The notes under the pieces: model-generated
What the model was told of the DNA's origin: nothing
The model's input: the letters and a program-made list of their open reading frames with translations, nothing else
Databases searched by the model: none
Program-made: the position numbers and the translations under genes
Shown: in pieces, positions 24,121 to 30,101 of the stretch
Numbering within the stretch: the first letter of the stretch is position 1
How the letters are laid out: every line of letters starts with the position of its first letter
Source: a virus
Reading direction: 5' to 3' (one strand)
DNA: 40,093 nucleotides
IMG/VR virus record: IMGVR_UViG_3300028573_000031
Span: 1-40,093 of that record

Positions 24121-25695
24121 ATGTCACAACAAGTAATTAGCACTAATACATTCACGTCAGCTAAATGGATTGTCTCTAGTGACGCAACTCAAGGGACTCA
24201 CACAACAGTAGCGGGAGCGCTCTCTTCTGCATCGTCGGGAGATACTATTTTCATTCGGCCAGGGACTTACACCGAGGACATCACACTAAAAGCAGGCGTT
24301 AATTTAAGCGCTTATGAATGCGACGAAGGTTATCAAAATAAATCCGGAAACGTAAATATAGTTGGAACTGTATCGGCATCATATAATGGTGTAGTTAACA
24401 TTTCAGGAATTGGATTTACAACAAATTCAAATTTTCTTTTAAATGTAACCGGATCAAATGCTTCAAATTTAAATTTTTATAATTGTTCTTTTTACGCCAG
24501 CAATAACAATTCTATAACAGTTAATGCAGCAAGTTTTGTTATAGTATTTTTCCAATGTAGTTTATATGCAGCTTCTACTTATAAAATATTTACGATAACT
24601 ACGGGTGCTGTTGTTTGCAGGGGATGTTTAATTGCTTCCGTTGACGCTACAACAAATACCATTGCAGCAGGTTCTGTTCAATTTTTTAATAGCACATTAA
24701 GTACTTTTTGGACAACTTCCTCAACTGCAATTTTAAATTGTTATAATAGTAAATGGAATGATAATAGTTTAAATTCTACTTTATTAACAACAGCAGGAAG
24801 TGGAATAAATGAAATTTTTAACAGTTCTCTTTACTCTGGGTCTGCATCTACAATTTCAATAGGGTCTGGAACACAAGTTTATATTGCAAATTCCTCATGT
24901 TCAAGCTCTAACACGAACGTTTTGACAGGCGCAGGAACGGTAAATTTAAATGAAGTTAGTTACAACGGTTCATCTTCAGGAAATAACGTCACCACAAAGA
25001 CTTCATTCGCCAACCAAATGGGTTCTTTGTCTCTATTAACTCCTTTGACGGTGGCTAATGGCGGAAGCGGTCAATCTTCTTTAACAGCCTATGAGATTAT
25101 CACGGCGGGCACTACGACAACAGGAGCGGTGCAGCAAGTAACGGATAATGCCGCTAACCAGGTCTTACAAAGTGGTGGCGGATCAGCTCTACCGACTTTT
25201 ACCGGATACCCTAGAGTCTCAGGTCTTGGTGTCGGTGCTTCTGCTGGTTCTACGGCGGGGATAACTTTTGACGGGTCTAACTTTTTAACCAATTACGTTC
25301 AGGCGGGCTCATGGACTCCAGGAATTAGTTTTGGTGGAGGCACTACAGGGATCACTTACACAACTCAATCAGGCTCATATACAAGAATAGGTAATGTTGT
25401 TTTTTACACTTTTAATATAACTTTATCTAGCAAAGGTAGTTCAACTGGAATTGCAGCGGTTACAGGGTTTCCTTTAAACGGCAATAGTGCAGTAGGGTGG
25501 AGCAATGTTGCTTATCCCCTTTTAAGTTCATTGCCAGGGACCGCCCCGACAGTAGTGCTTAACGTAGGCAATGGAGTTACAACAGCAGCATTATTTGGTT
25601 CATCTTCAGGAGATACAGGACTCAGTAACTTGACAAATTCGAACTTTGGAAATACTAGCCAAATGAACGGATGCGGTTTCTATTTCACTGGTTAA
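24121..25695 (+). CDS. tailspike-like protein with parallel beta-helix
   Basis: 524 residues. AKWIVSSDATQGTHTTVAGALSS followed by GDTIFIRPGTYTEDITLKAGVNL is the classic opening of a pectate-lyase-type right-handed beta-helix. The helix continues with Asn/Ser/Phe-rich rungs (LNFYNCSFYASNNNS, VQFFNSTLS) to about residue 290. The C-terminus (GSWTPGISFGGGTTGITYTTQSGSY, then GNVVFYTFNI) is a known fibre tip/trimerisation domain. Such spikes bind or cleave surface polysaccharide; no catalytic residues can be assigned. Its stop overlaps the converging gene's stop in TTAA. Confidence 0.78.
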   Translation: MSQQVISTNTFTSAKWIVSSDATQGTHTTVAGALSSASSGDTIFIRPGTYTEDITLKAGVNLSAYECDEGYQNKSGNVNIVGTVSASYNGVVNISGIGFTTNSNFLLNVTGSNASNLNFYNCSFYASNNNSITVNAASFVIVFFQCSLYAASTYKIFTITTGAVVCRGCLIASVDATTNTIAAGSVQFFNSTLSTFWTTSSTAILNCYNSKWNDNSLNSTLLTTAGSGINEIFNSSLYSGSASTISIGSGTQVYIANSSCSSSNTNVLTGAGTVNLNEVSYNGSSSGNNVTTKTSFANQMGSLSLLTPLTVANGGSGQSSLTAYEIITAGTTTTGAVQQVTDNAANQVLQSGGGSALPTFTGYPRVSGLGVGASAGSTAGITFDGSNFLTNYVQAGSWTPGISFGGGTTGITYTTQSGSYTRIGNVVFYTFNITLSSKGSSTGIAAVTGFPLNGNSAVGWSNVAYPLLSSLPGTAPTVVLNVGNGVTTAALFGSSSGDTGLSNLTNSNFGNTSQMNGCGFYFTG

Positions 25696-25910
25696 TCCCC
25701 TTGCTCGACTTGCTCCATAAAGTCGTAAACTTCAAGTAGAAGCTCAACTTCGTCTCCCGCTTCCCCGTTTAGCTCATCGCGAGAATTGCCCTCTACCCTA
25801 TCGAGGATCATTTCTTTAATGTATGCCTTGACTTTGTCCATTTGTAGACAAGCGTAGCCAACCGAAGTAATAAATAAAGCAATAAAGAAAACATAAACGT
25901 ATTTTTTCAT
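25692..25910 (-). CDS. small protein with N-terminal membrane segment
   Basis: 72 residues. KKYVYVFFIALFITSVGYAC is a hydrophobic signal or anchor of about 18 residues. The rest is acidic and helical (KVKAYIKEMILDRVEG, DEVELLLEVYDFMEQVEQ). The Cys at 21 is not in a good lipobox. AAAAGGACGCC precedes the ATG. It shares the overlapping stop TTAA with the spike gene. A role in lysis (spanin or holin-like) is possible from its place only. Confidence 0.62.
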   Translation of the reverse strand: MKKYVYVFFIALFITSVGYACLQMDKVKAYIKEMILDRVEGNSRDELNGEAGDEVELLLEVYDFMEQVEQGD

Positions 25911-25998
25911 GGCGTCCTTTTATGATATCTTTTCTTTACCATAAATTATATTTTTATGTATGTATTTGGTATAGATAAAAAAAATTTAAGGAGTCAAT

Positions 25999-26370
25999 AT
26001 GTGTAAGTTTTTAATTTTTTGTTTAGTGTTTATTTTAACAGGTTGTTCAACCGGTTCTCATGATGGAAAAGATCTTTTTGGTGCACCTATTCCCAAAAAG
26101 GAAGCTGAGTGTAAAAAAAATAAACCACATTCAGAAAATAAACCTGGTGAGAGAAAAACCCCCGATGAAGTAGAGAAAAAAGAAAAAAAACCAGAAACGA
26201 ACCAAAAAAAGAGAAAGAAAAAAAAATTCTACTACCAAGAAGAATCTTCATTAAACGATAAGAATTTTGTTGAGAAAAAACAGGAAGAGCCAGTAAAAAA
26301 GGAAAAGGGTTGGTTCGGGAAACTGCAAGACCTATTTGATTTCGAAAAAAATGTTAAGAAAAAATCATAA
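25999..26370 (+). CDS. lipoprotein, Lys-rich
   Basis: 123 residues. KFLIFCLVFILTGCSTG is a clear lipoprotein signal with lipobox LTGC (Cys16), so the mature product is about 108 residues anchored to a membrane. The mature part is hydrophilic, very Lys/Glu-rich and Pro-containing, and ends with an amphipathic segment (WFGKLQDLFDFEKN). Phage lipoproteins act as outer spanins, exclusion proteins or host-surface modifiers. A spanin-like role after the fibre genes is an inference. AAGGAGTCAAT is an excellent ribosome binding site. Confidence 0.72.
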   Translation: MCKFLIFCLVFILTGCSTGSHDGKDLFGAPIPKKEAECKKNKPHSENKPGERKTPDEVEKKEKKPETNQKKRKKKKFYYQEESSLNDKNFVEKKQEEPVKKEKGWFGKLQDLFDFEKNVKKKS

Positions 26371-26390
26371 ACAACAAAGGTAAATTAATT

Positions 26391-26621
26391 ATGTTAGATG
26401 AATTTAAAAATCTATTCAAAGATGGACTACAATATACTCATACCGCTGGAATGCTTCAACAATTGGCAAACCTATTAAACATCGTTAATCCACAATATTT
26501 GAATGATGAGAATGGAAAAAACCAGGCGATCGATCTACTTTGTGATATTTTGAAAAGTCATAAAGATGTAAAAATTCAAAAACAACCAAGTCAAGTCGTT
26601 CTAGAAGCGGCTACCGCCTAA
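26391..26621 (+). CDS. small hypothetical protein
   Basis: 76 residues, helical and soluble (LDEFKNLFKDGLQYTHTAG ... AIDLLCDILKSHKDVKI). No family. It lies 20 nt after the lipoprotein gene and is followed 15 nt later by the Lys/Met-rich ORF, so the three probably share a transcript. Confidence 0.62.
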   Translation: MLDEFKNLFKDGLQYTHTAGMLQQLANLLNIVNPQYLNDENGKNQAIDLLCDILKSHKDVKIQKQPSQVVLEAATA

Positions 26622-26636
26622 CTAAAGGAAAAAGTA

Positions 26637-26771
26637 ATGGATAAAGCCATAAAAAAAGAAAAGAAAGCCATGGACAAGGGTATGGAAAAACTTGAGAAGA
26701 TGGATAAGAAGAATGACAAGAAGCACGAGAAAATGGGCATGAAAAAGGCCATGAAGAAAAAAGGTTGCTAA
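26637..26771 (+). CDS. Lys/Met-rich small protein (44 aa)
   Basis: ATG at 26637 after AAAGGAAAAAG reads 44 residues, of which 18 are Lys and 7 Met, ending KKKGC. The repeating KxMxKxxEKM pattern predicts one strongly basic helix, plausibly binding nucleic acid or membrane. It is the last gene before a strong terminator. Function unknown. Confidence 0.58.
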   Translation: MDKAIKKEKKAMDKGMEKLEKMDKKNDKKHEKMGMKKAMKKKGC

Positions 26772-26774
26772 GGA

Positions 26775-26812
26775 AATCCCTATAGTAGAGATACTATAGG
26801 GATTCTTTTTTT
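26775..26812 (+). terminator. strong intrinsic terminator
   Basis: AATCCCTATAGT (26775-26786) pairs perfectly with ACTATAGGGATT (26793-26804) over a 6-nt loop, followed after one C by seven T (26806-26812). It closes the rightward fibre/lipoprotein transcript before the converging recombination operon. Confidence 0.88.
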
Positions 26813-26813
26813 C

Positions 26814-27677
26814 TCATGAGACTAAGATTTTCCAAGACGAAGTTGAGCTCTTTCGATAGGGGTCGAGATTCAGACCCTTTAATTCTGGTATCGAGTCATA
26901 ATCGACGCGACCCCGTAATGTCATTTTGATAATTTTCTTTCCGAAACAAATGCTACTTTGATTATCGCATCTCTCGATAATTTTTTTCCTTCTGGCATCT
27001 TTTTTTTCTTCAAGAGCTTTGATGGCAATGTCTATTTCTTCATAAGCTTTTAAATCTTCTTGCAAATCTAGATCATCATCTTTATTTTGGTAATCGGAAT
27101 TTTGCAATGGAGGGGATTCATTGAATGCTACGCACCTCCAAAATTCTCTCGCCCTGGTTAGATACCTTGATTTAAATTCTGGGTCTGGTAAAACTTCTAT
27201 ACAAATACCATTTTTCCCGTCATAGCTGTAATAGAAGCATTTGTATGCTCCCGTTACAATCAATTGATGTTGCATCTGATCCATGTAGTATGGCGGTATT
27301 TCCCCATTGGCAGCCATTTGGTGCAGCTTAGAGCCTCCACATTTGATTTCAAGTATAGCATTCCCTAGTTCAGATATACCGTCTAATGAAGCTCCAAGAA
27401 AGTCATATTCAGTGCTTTCCACAACGATGGGAACAATGTCTATGCCGTAGCGCTCGATAAACTGAGCCCGCGCTTCAGGCTCTAAACACTTCCCCCTCTC
27501 CATAGCTTCGTTACTTGCTTGCTCAGGAATTAACCCGAGCTTTCTCTGCCAGCATTGATACTCTGAGCACCACGGGTTAGTACCCATGATGCAAGAGCAG
27601 TCCGTTGCGGTAATGACTGTCTTTCTCCAGGCCAGCCACTCTGGTGAACCTTGTTTTACATCAATTATTTTCATCAA
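26814..27677 (-). CDS. YqaJ-family recombination exonuclease
   Basis: 287 residues. The phage lambda-exonuclease/YqaJ fold is visible: SPEWLAWRKTVITATD at the start, ERGKCLEPEA (61-69), GASLDGIS (95-102, catalytic Asp99), ILEIKCG (108-114, Glu110 and Lys112) and YYMDQMQHQLIVTG. These are the metal-binding and catalytic positions of a 5'-3' dsDNA exonuclease. The last 90 residues form a charged coiled coil. The start overlaps the ERF gene stop by 4 nt, so exonuclease and annealing protein are co-expressed as a two-part recombinase, like lambda Red. Confidence 0.85.
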   Translation of the reverse strand: MMKIIDVKQGSPEWLAWRKTVITATDCSCIMGTNPWCSEYQCWQRKLGLIPEQASNEAMERGKCLEPEARAQFIERYGIDIVPIVVESTEYDFLGASLDGISELGNAILEIKCGGSKLHQMAANGEIPPYYMDQMQHQLIVTGAYKCFYYSYDGKNGICIEVLPDPEFKSRYLTRAREFWRCVAFNESPPLQNSDYQNKDDDLDLQEDLKAYEEIDIAIKALEEKKDARRKKIIERCDNQSSICFGKKIIKMTLRGRVDYDSIPELKGLNLDPYRKSSTSSWKILVS

Positions 27678-28357
27678 GCCACCGCCATTATTTGTTCTTT
27701 GTTTTTATCGTTCAAATATTTAATTTTAGCATTGAGAGAAGCCATGCACTTTTCGAAGCAATCCTTAGGAATATCTTTAACGGACTGAGCTCCGAAGCTT
27801 TTGCTAATCCATCCAAGAAAGCTGTTATTGCTTTCCTCATCTAGACTTTGGATTAGTGTTGTAAGGGCTATGATTTCAGCCTTTCCAATCTTTTCAAGAC
27901 TATTTTGGGAAATGGTTTGAACTTGTTGGTTAATAGTGTGGCCCGATTGCTGCTTCCCTCTTCCAACCGCAGTTTCTCCATCATCATCTTCATCGCAAAC
28001 CACTCCTACTATAGCAGATAGGGAATATCGACGCAAATAAGTTAAAGCCGCTCCCACCCCCTGGCTATCATTCTTTGATGGGTTGAGGGGTAAGTAAGAT
28101 TTCATCCACTGGCCGGACGTATGCGCCAGGGTTGTGACCATGATGATTTTGCTGGCGTCTGCGTTGATCTCGGTTGTCTGCATGACGCAAAGACCGTATT
28201 TGCTCAATACTGGCCGCGCTGCGTCCCAAACGCTTCCTAAGTCCGCATATGAGCTTTTGAAGAATGGGTTTACCTTGTCTTTGATCGCCGCTTGCATTTC
28301 CCCTTGGGCTTTTGACAGAGCGGCAGCGAGTTCGTTAATTATTTCTGATTGTGCCAT
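27674..28357 (-). CDS. ERF-family single-strand annealing protein
   Basis: 227 residues. INELAAALSKAQGEM, KVNPFFKSSYADLGSVWDAARPVLSKYGL, VTTLAHTSGQWM and GAALTYLRRYSLSAIVGV with DEDDDGE are the signature of the ERF (P22 Erf) superfamily. It anneals single strands exposed by the YqaJ nuclease encoded next to it, useful for recombination and for circularising terminally redundant genomes. GGAAGGAAATT precedes the ATG. Confidence 0.86.
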   Translation of the reverse strand: MAQSEIINELAAALSKAQGEMQAAIKDKVNPFFKSSYADLGSVWDAARPVLSKYGLCVMQTTEINADASKIIMVTTLAHTSGQWMKSYLPLNPSKNDSQGVGAALTYLRRYSLSAIVGVVCDEDDDGETAVGRGKQQSGHTINQQVQTISQNSLEKIGKAEIIALTTLIQSLDEESNNSFLGWISKSFGAQSVKDIPKDCFEKCMASLNAKIKYLNDKNKEQIMAVA

Positions 28358-28422
28358 AAAAATTTCCTTCCTTTAAATTTAGGTTTTGATGATATTGACG
28401 TTTAGTGCTAGTTATTTCATTA

Positions 28423-28443
28423 CGGGGGAGGCGGTCTCCCCCG
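28423..28443 (-). other. intercistronic GC-rich hairpin
   Basis: CGGGGGAG (28423-28430) and CTCCCCCG (28436-28443) form an 8-bp perfect stem with a 5-nt loop between the 59-aa ORF and the ERF gene. There is no T run on either side, so it is not a standard terminator. It may protect or process the messenger, or lower ERF expression. The rest of 28358-28448 shows no gene. Confidence 0.6.
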
Positions 28444-28448
28444 ACTCC

Positions 28449-28628
28449 TTATAAAAAGTCTCTCCAAGAAACATCTAAGCAATACATGCATCCAGAGCAG
28501 CAGTGCTCTTTTTCTTTCTCACTATCATTATGACTATCATCCTGATCGTCATTTTGATATCTTGATGGGGCACCCAGGATAGACAGTAACTCAGCGCTAC
28601 TCCATTGGTTCCAATAAGTTGATGTCAT
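28449..28628 (-). CDS. small Cys-rich hypothetical protein (59 aa)
   Basis: ATG at 28628 overlaps the stop of the upstream gene (ATGA) and reads 59 residues to TAA at 28451-28449. N-terminal NQWSSAELLSILGAPSRYQ is followed by an acidic His/Glu linker and CCSGCMYCLDVSW, a likely metal-binding cluster. It is part of the leftward recombination operon. No named family. Confidence 0.62.
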   Translation of the reverse strand: MTSTYWNQWSSAELLSILGAPSRYQNDDQDDSHNDSEKEKEHCCSGCMYCLDVSWRDFL

Positions 28629-28816
28629 GATTTTACCCCGTAGTGATATTGAAACTCTTTGAGATCATTTGATTTCTTATGAAGCTCCCAGCTCATTTGC
28701 TCTAGCAATTGAGACCCGTAAGAATTGTAGTTCTTAGGATCGTTGCAATATTTTTCGAGGGCTTGTGATGTAGAAGCCATATTGGCGATAGCTTCTTCAA
28801 TTACGTTAACGTTCAT
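28625..28816 (-). CDS. small hypothetical protein
   Basis: 63 residues, helical (IEEAIANMASTSQALEKYC; QLLEQMSWELHKKSNDLKEF). AAAAAAGGAGACTAG gives a strong ribosome binding site. Second gene of the leftward early operon, overlapping the next by 4 nt. Function unknown. Confidence 0.65.
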   Translation of the reverse strand: MNVNVIEEAIANMASTSQALEKYCNDPKNYNSYGSQLLEQMSWELHKKSNDLKEFQYHYGVKS

Positions 28817-28833
28817 TCTAGTCTCCTTTTTTA

Positions 28834-28851
28834 AGGGCGTTGGCGCGCCCT
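28834..28851 (-). other. intercistronic hairpin
   Basis: AGGGCG (28834-28839) pairs with CGCCCT (28846-28851) over a 6-nt loop, between the first two genes of the leftward operon and close to the AGGAG site. In the direction of transcription it lacks a T run. It resembles the hairpin at 28423 in composition and placing. Confidence 0.5.
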
Positions 28852-28854
28852 ATT

Positions 28855-29010
28855 TTATTTAATCAACTCAACTCCATCCTGGACATGGTTGTATTGTTTG
28901 TAAATATTTTGTTCTAACTCAATGGTCACATTATTTTCCAAAAAATTACCGTATAACATTATCTTTTCCAGAATGCTAAATAAACTTTCATCGTTCTTTA
29001 TTTGTGTCAT
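28855..29010 (-). CDS. small hypothetical protein (51 aa), first gene of leftward early operon
   Basis: ATG at 29010 with AAAGGAG 7 nt upstream reads 51 residues (MTQIKNDESLFSILEKIML...) to TAA at 28857-28855. It is acidic, helical and not membrane-bound. It is the first gene behind the promoter at 29043-29071, divergent from the repressor. By position it could be an early modifier of host functions, but no motif supports a function. Confidence 0.6.
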   Translation of the reverse strand: MTQIKNDESLFSILEKIMLYGNFLENNVTIELEQNIYKQYNHVQDGVELIK

Positions 29011-29042
29011 CGCATCACTCCTTTTGTGCTACGTATGATCTT

Positions 29043-29071
29043 ATTGTTACACACTGGTCGATACAAGTCAA
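29043..29071 (-). promoter_or_regulatory. leftward early promoter
   Basis: Minus strand: TTGACT (29066-29071), 17-bp spacer, AACAAT (29043-29048), about 30 bp before the first ATG of the recombination operon. The -10 is only a fair match. Confidence 0.55.
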
Positions 29072-29086
29072 TGGTTTTTCTTTGTT

Positions 29087-29105
29087 AAATCAAAAACATT
29101 GATTT
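29087..29105. promoter_or_regulatory. perfect palindrome, candidate repressor operator
   Basis: AAATCAA (29087-29093), 5-bp centre, TTGATTT (29099-29105): a 19-bp dyad typical of Cro/CI-like operators. Its right arm overlaps the -35 of the rightward promoter and its left end lies 16 bp from the leftward -35, so a dimer bound here could affect both promoters. Confidence 0.62.
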
Positions 29106-29127
29106 CTCCTCGAGCCAGTGATACAAG
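29099..29127 (+). promoter_or_regulatory. candidate rightward promoter of the repressor
   Basis: TTGATT (29099-29104), 17-bp spacer, TACAAG (29122-29127). A start about 7 nt downstream gives a leader that contains the GGAGG site of the repressor gene. Each box matches 4 of 6 consensus bases. Confidence 0.42.
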
Positions 29128-29152
29128 AAAATAAAAGATTATGGAGGAAAAA

Positions 29153-29395
29153 ATGGAAAAATTCATAAATTGGATCAGAAATAACGACAAGAAAAAATTT
29201 TGTATCGCAGAAAAGGTAGGGATTAGCAACTCATCCCTGCATGATATTCTTAAAAATGGCCACACCCCGAGCCTTAAAACAGCTTACAAGATTGAACAAT
29301 ATACCCGAGGTGCGATAACTCTATATGACTGGCTCGATCAATCTGATAGGGTGACTAAGGAATCTAAAAAAATATTAGATAAAAATGATCGCTAA
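29153..29395 (+). CDS. Cro/CI-like HTH repressor
   Basis: 80 residues. KKFCIAEKVGISNSSLHDILKNGHTPSL is a helix-turn-helix of the Cro/CI/YdaS class, followed by TAYKIEQYTRGAITLYDWL, the usual pattern after it. I chose ATG 29153 rather than 29141, because GGAGG at 29143-29147 is correctly spaced only for the second. There is no peptidase domain, so it is a Cro-like or small repressor, not a full CI. It diverges from the recombination operon across a region with a palindromic operator, and so probably controls both arms. Confidence 0.78.
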   Translation: MEKFINWIRNNDKKKFCIAEKVGISNSSLHDILKNGHTPSLKTAYKIEQYTRGAITLYDWLDQSDRVTKESKKILDKNDR

Positions 29396-29463
29396 CTCTT
29401 TCCATCTCTAGGGGTTGTCTTTAAAGGGGCAATTTTTTGTAAAGAAAGTCATTGAAAATAATA

Positions 29464-29481
29464 TTTCATAAATTTATGAAA
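29464..29481. repeat. perfect 18-bp palindrome
   Basis: TTTCATAAATTTATGAAA reads the same on both strands. It lies 68 bp after the repressor gene, in a 258-nt gene-free stretch (29396-29653) that also has the two inverted repeats listed next. Operator or origin element are both possible. Confidence 0.6.
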
Positions 29482-29484
29482 GGG

Positions 29485-29514
29485 TGACACGGCTGACGCC
29501 AATCAGCCGTGTCA
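29485..29514 (+). other. 12-bp perfect stem-loop
   Basis: TGACACGGCTGA (29485-29496) pairs with TCAGCCGTGTCA (29503-29514) over loop CGCCAA. It is GC-richer than its surroundings. There is no T run, so it is either an atypical terminator for the repressor transcript, a structured leader, or part of a small RNA. Confidence 0.62.
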
Positions 29515-29580
29515 AATAAAGACTAGAATATGAATAAACGTTAACTTTCTAGGAGAATTTTTAGCGTAAATAGCCACAAA

Positions 29581-29626
29581 TTCGAGGAAAGGCGACGTTC
29601 ACTAATGAGCTTAAGTTTTCCTCGAA
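29581..29626 (+). repeat. inverted repeat in leader of replication genes
   Basis: TTCGAGGAAA (29581-29590) and TTTCCTCGAA (29617-29626) are perfect arms around a 26-nt loop, then a run of nine A. This is directly upstream of the replication operon and could form a leader hairpin or bind a regulator. Confidence 0.55.
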
Positions 29627-29653
29627 AAAAAAACAACTTAAATATTGAGGATT

Positions 29654-29926
29654 ATGAAAGAATATAGTGATTTTCCCCCTTCAAAATATTTTATGCGCGT
29701 ATTGAAGAGCTGTCCAAAGTCGGCGTTTCTGTACGTGCAAATATGGAAAAATAAGCAAAAGAATATCTTTCTTGTGAAAAAGAAAGAAATAAGAAAAGAT
29801 TATATGATTTCACCAACAGTTTTCAAAAATCTTCTTTTGCCACTCATGTTTTTGAATCTCATTCACGTCATAGAAAACGATGAAAACTTTGAGATCGATA
29901 TGTTTGGGGCGCAGTCAAATGAGTAG
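29654..29926 (+). CDS. small hypothetical, wHTH-like, replication operon
   Basis: 90 residues starting at ATG 29654 (GAGG just upstream; an in-frame TTG 9 nt earlier is less likely). SKYFMRVLKSCPKSAFLYVQIWK, then KKKEIRKDYMISPTVFKNLLLPLMFLNLIHVIEN reads like a winged-helix domain as found in phage/plasmid replication initiators. First gene of the replication block; regulator or accessory initiator is a guess. Confidence 0.58.
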   Translation: MKEYSDFPPSKYFMRVLKSCPKSAFLYVQIWKNKQKNIFLVKKKEIRKDYMISPTVFKNLLLPLMFLNLIHVIENDENFEIDMFGAQSNE

Positions 29927-30101
29927 AAAACTCTATTGCTTAGCATCGACGAAATATGATACATTTGAAAACGGAAATGCCCCGAGTGCAAATCGGGGCA
30001 TTTTATGTGAAGCAGAGGGCCGCTTCGGTAGAAACAAACTGTATGTCTCTATCATAGCACCCGCTGCCAAATTTCGCAAGACTTTTTGTGAGGTGCTATG
30101 A
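29919..30101 (+). CDS. uncertain 60-aa ORF overlapping both neighbours
   Basis: ATG at 29919 lies in the end of the previous gene, and the TGA at 30099 overlaps the next ATG (ATGA), as in real coupled genes. However, the product (MSRKLYCLASTKYDTFEN...) shows no familiar fold, and a terminator-like hairpin lies inside it at 29976-30004. It may be coding, or only a spacer with an attenuator. Confidence 0.35.
   Translation: MSRKLYCLASTKYDTFENGNAPSANRGILCEAEGRFGRNKLYVSIIAPAAKFRKTFCEVL
29976..30004 (+). terminator. terminator-like hairpin before the initiator gene
   Basis: AATGCCCCGA (29976-29985) pairs perfectly with TCGGGGCATT (29993-30002), loop GTGCAAA, with TTTT at 30001-30004. It sits upstream of the initiator gene within a possible ORF, so it could act as an attenuator that limits replication gene expression until antitermination or translation. 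Confidence 0.6.
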
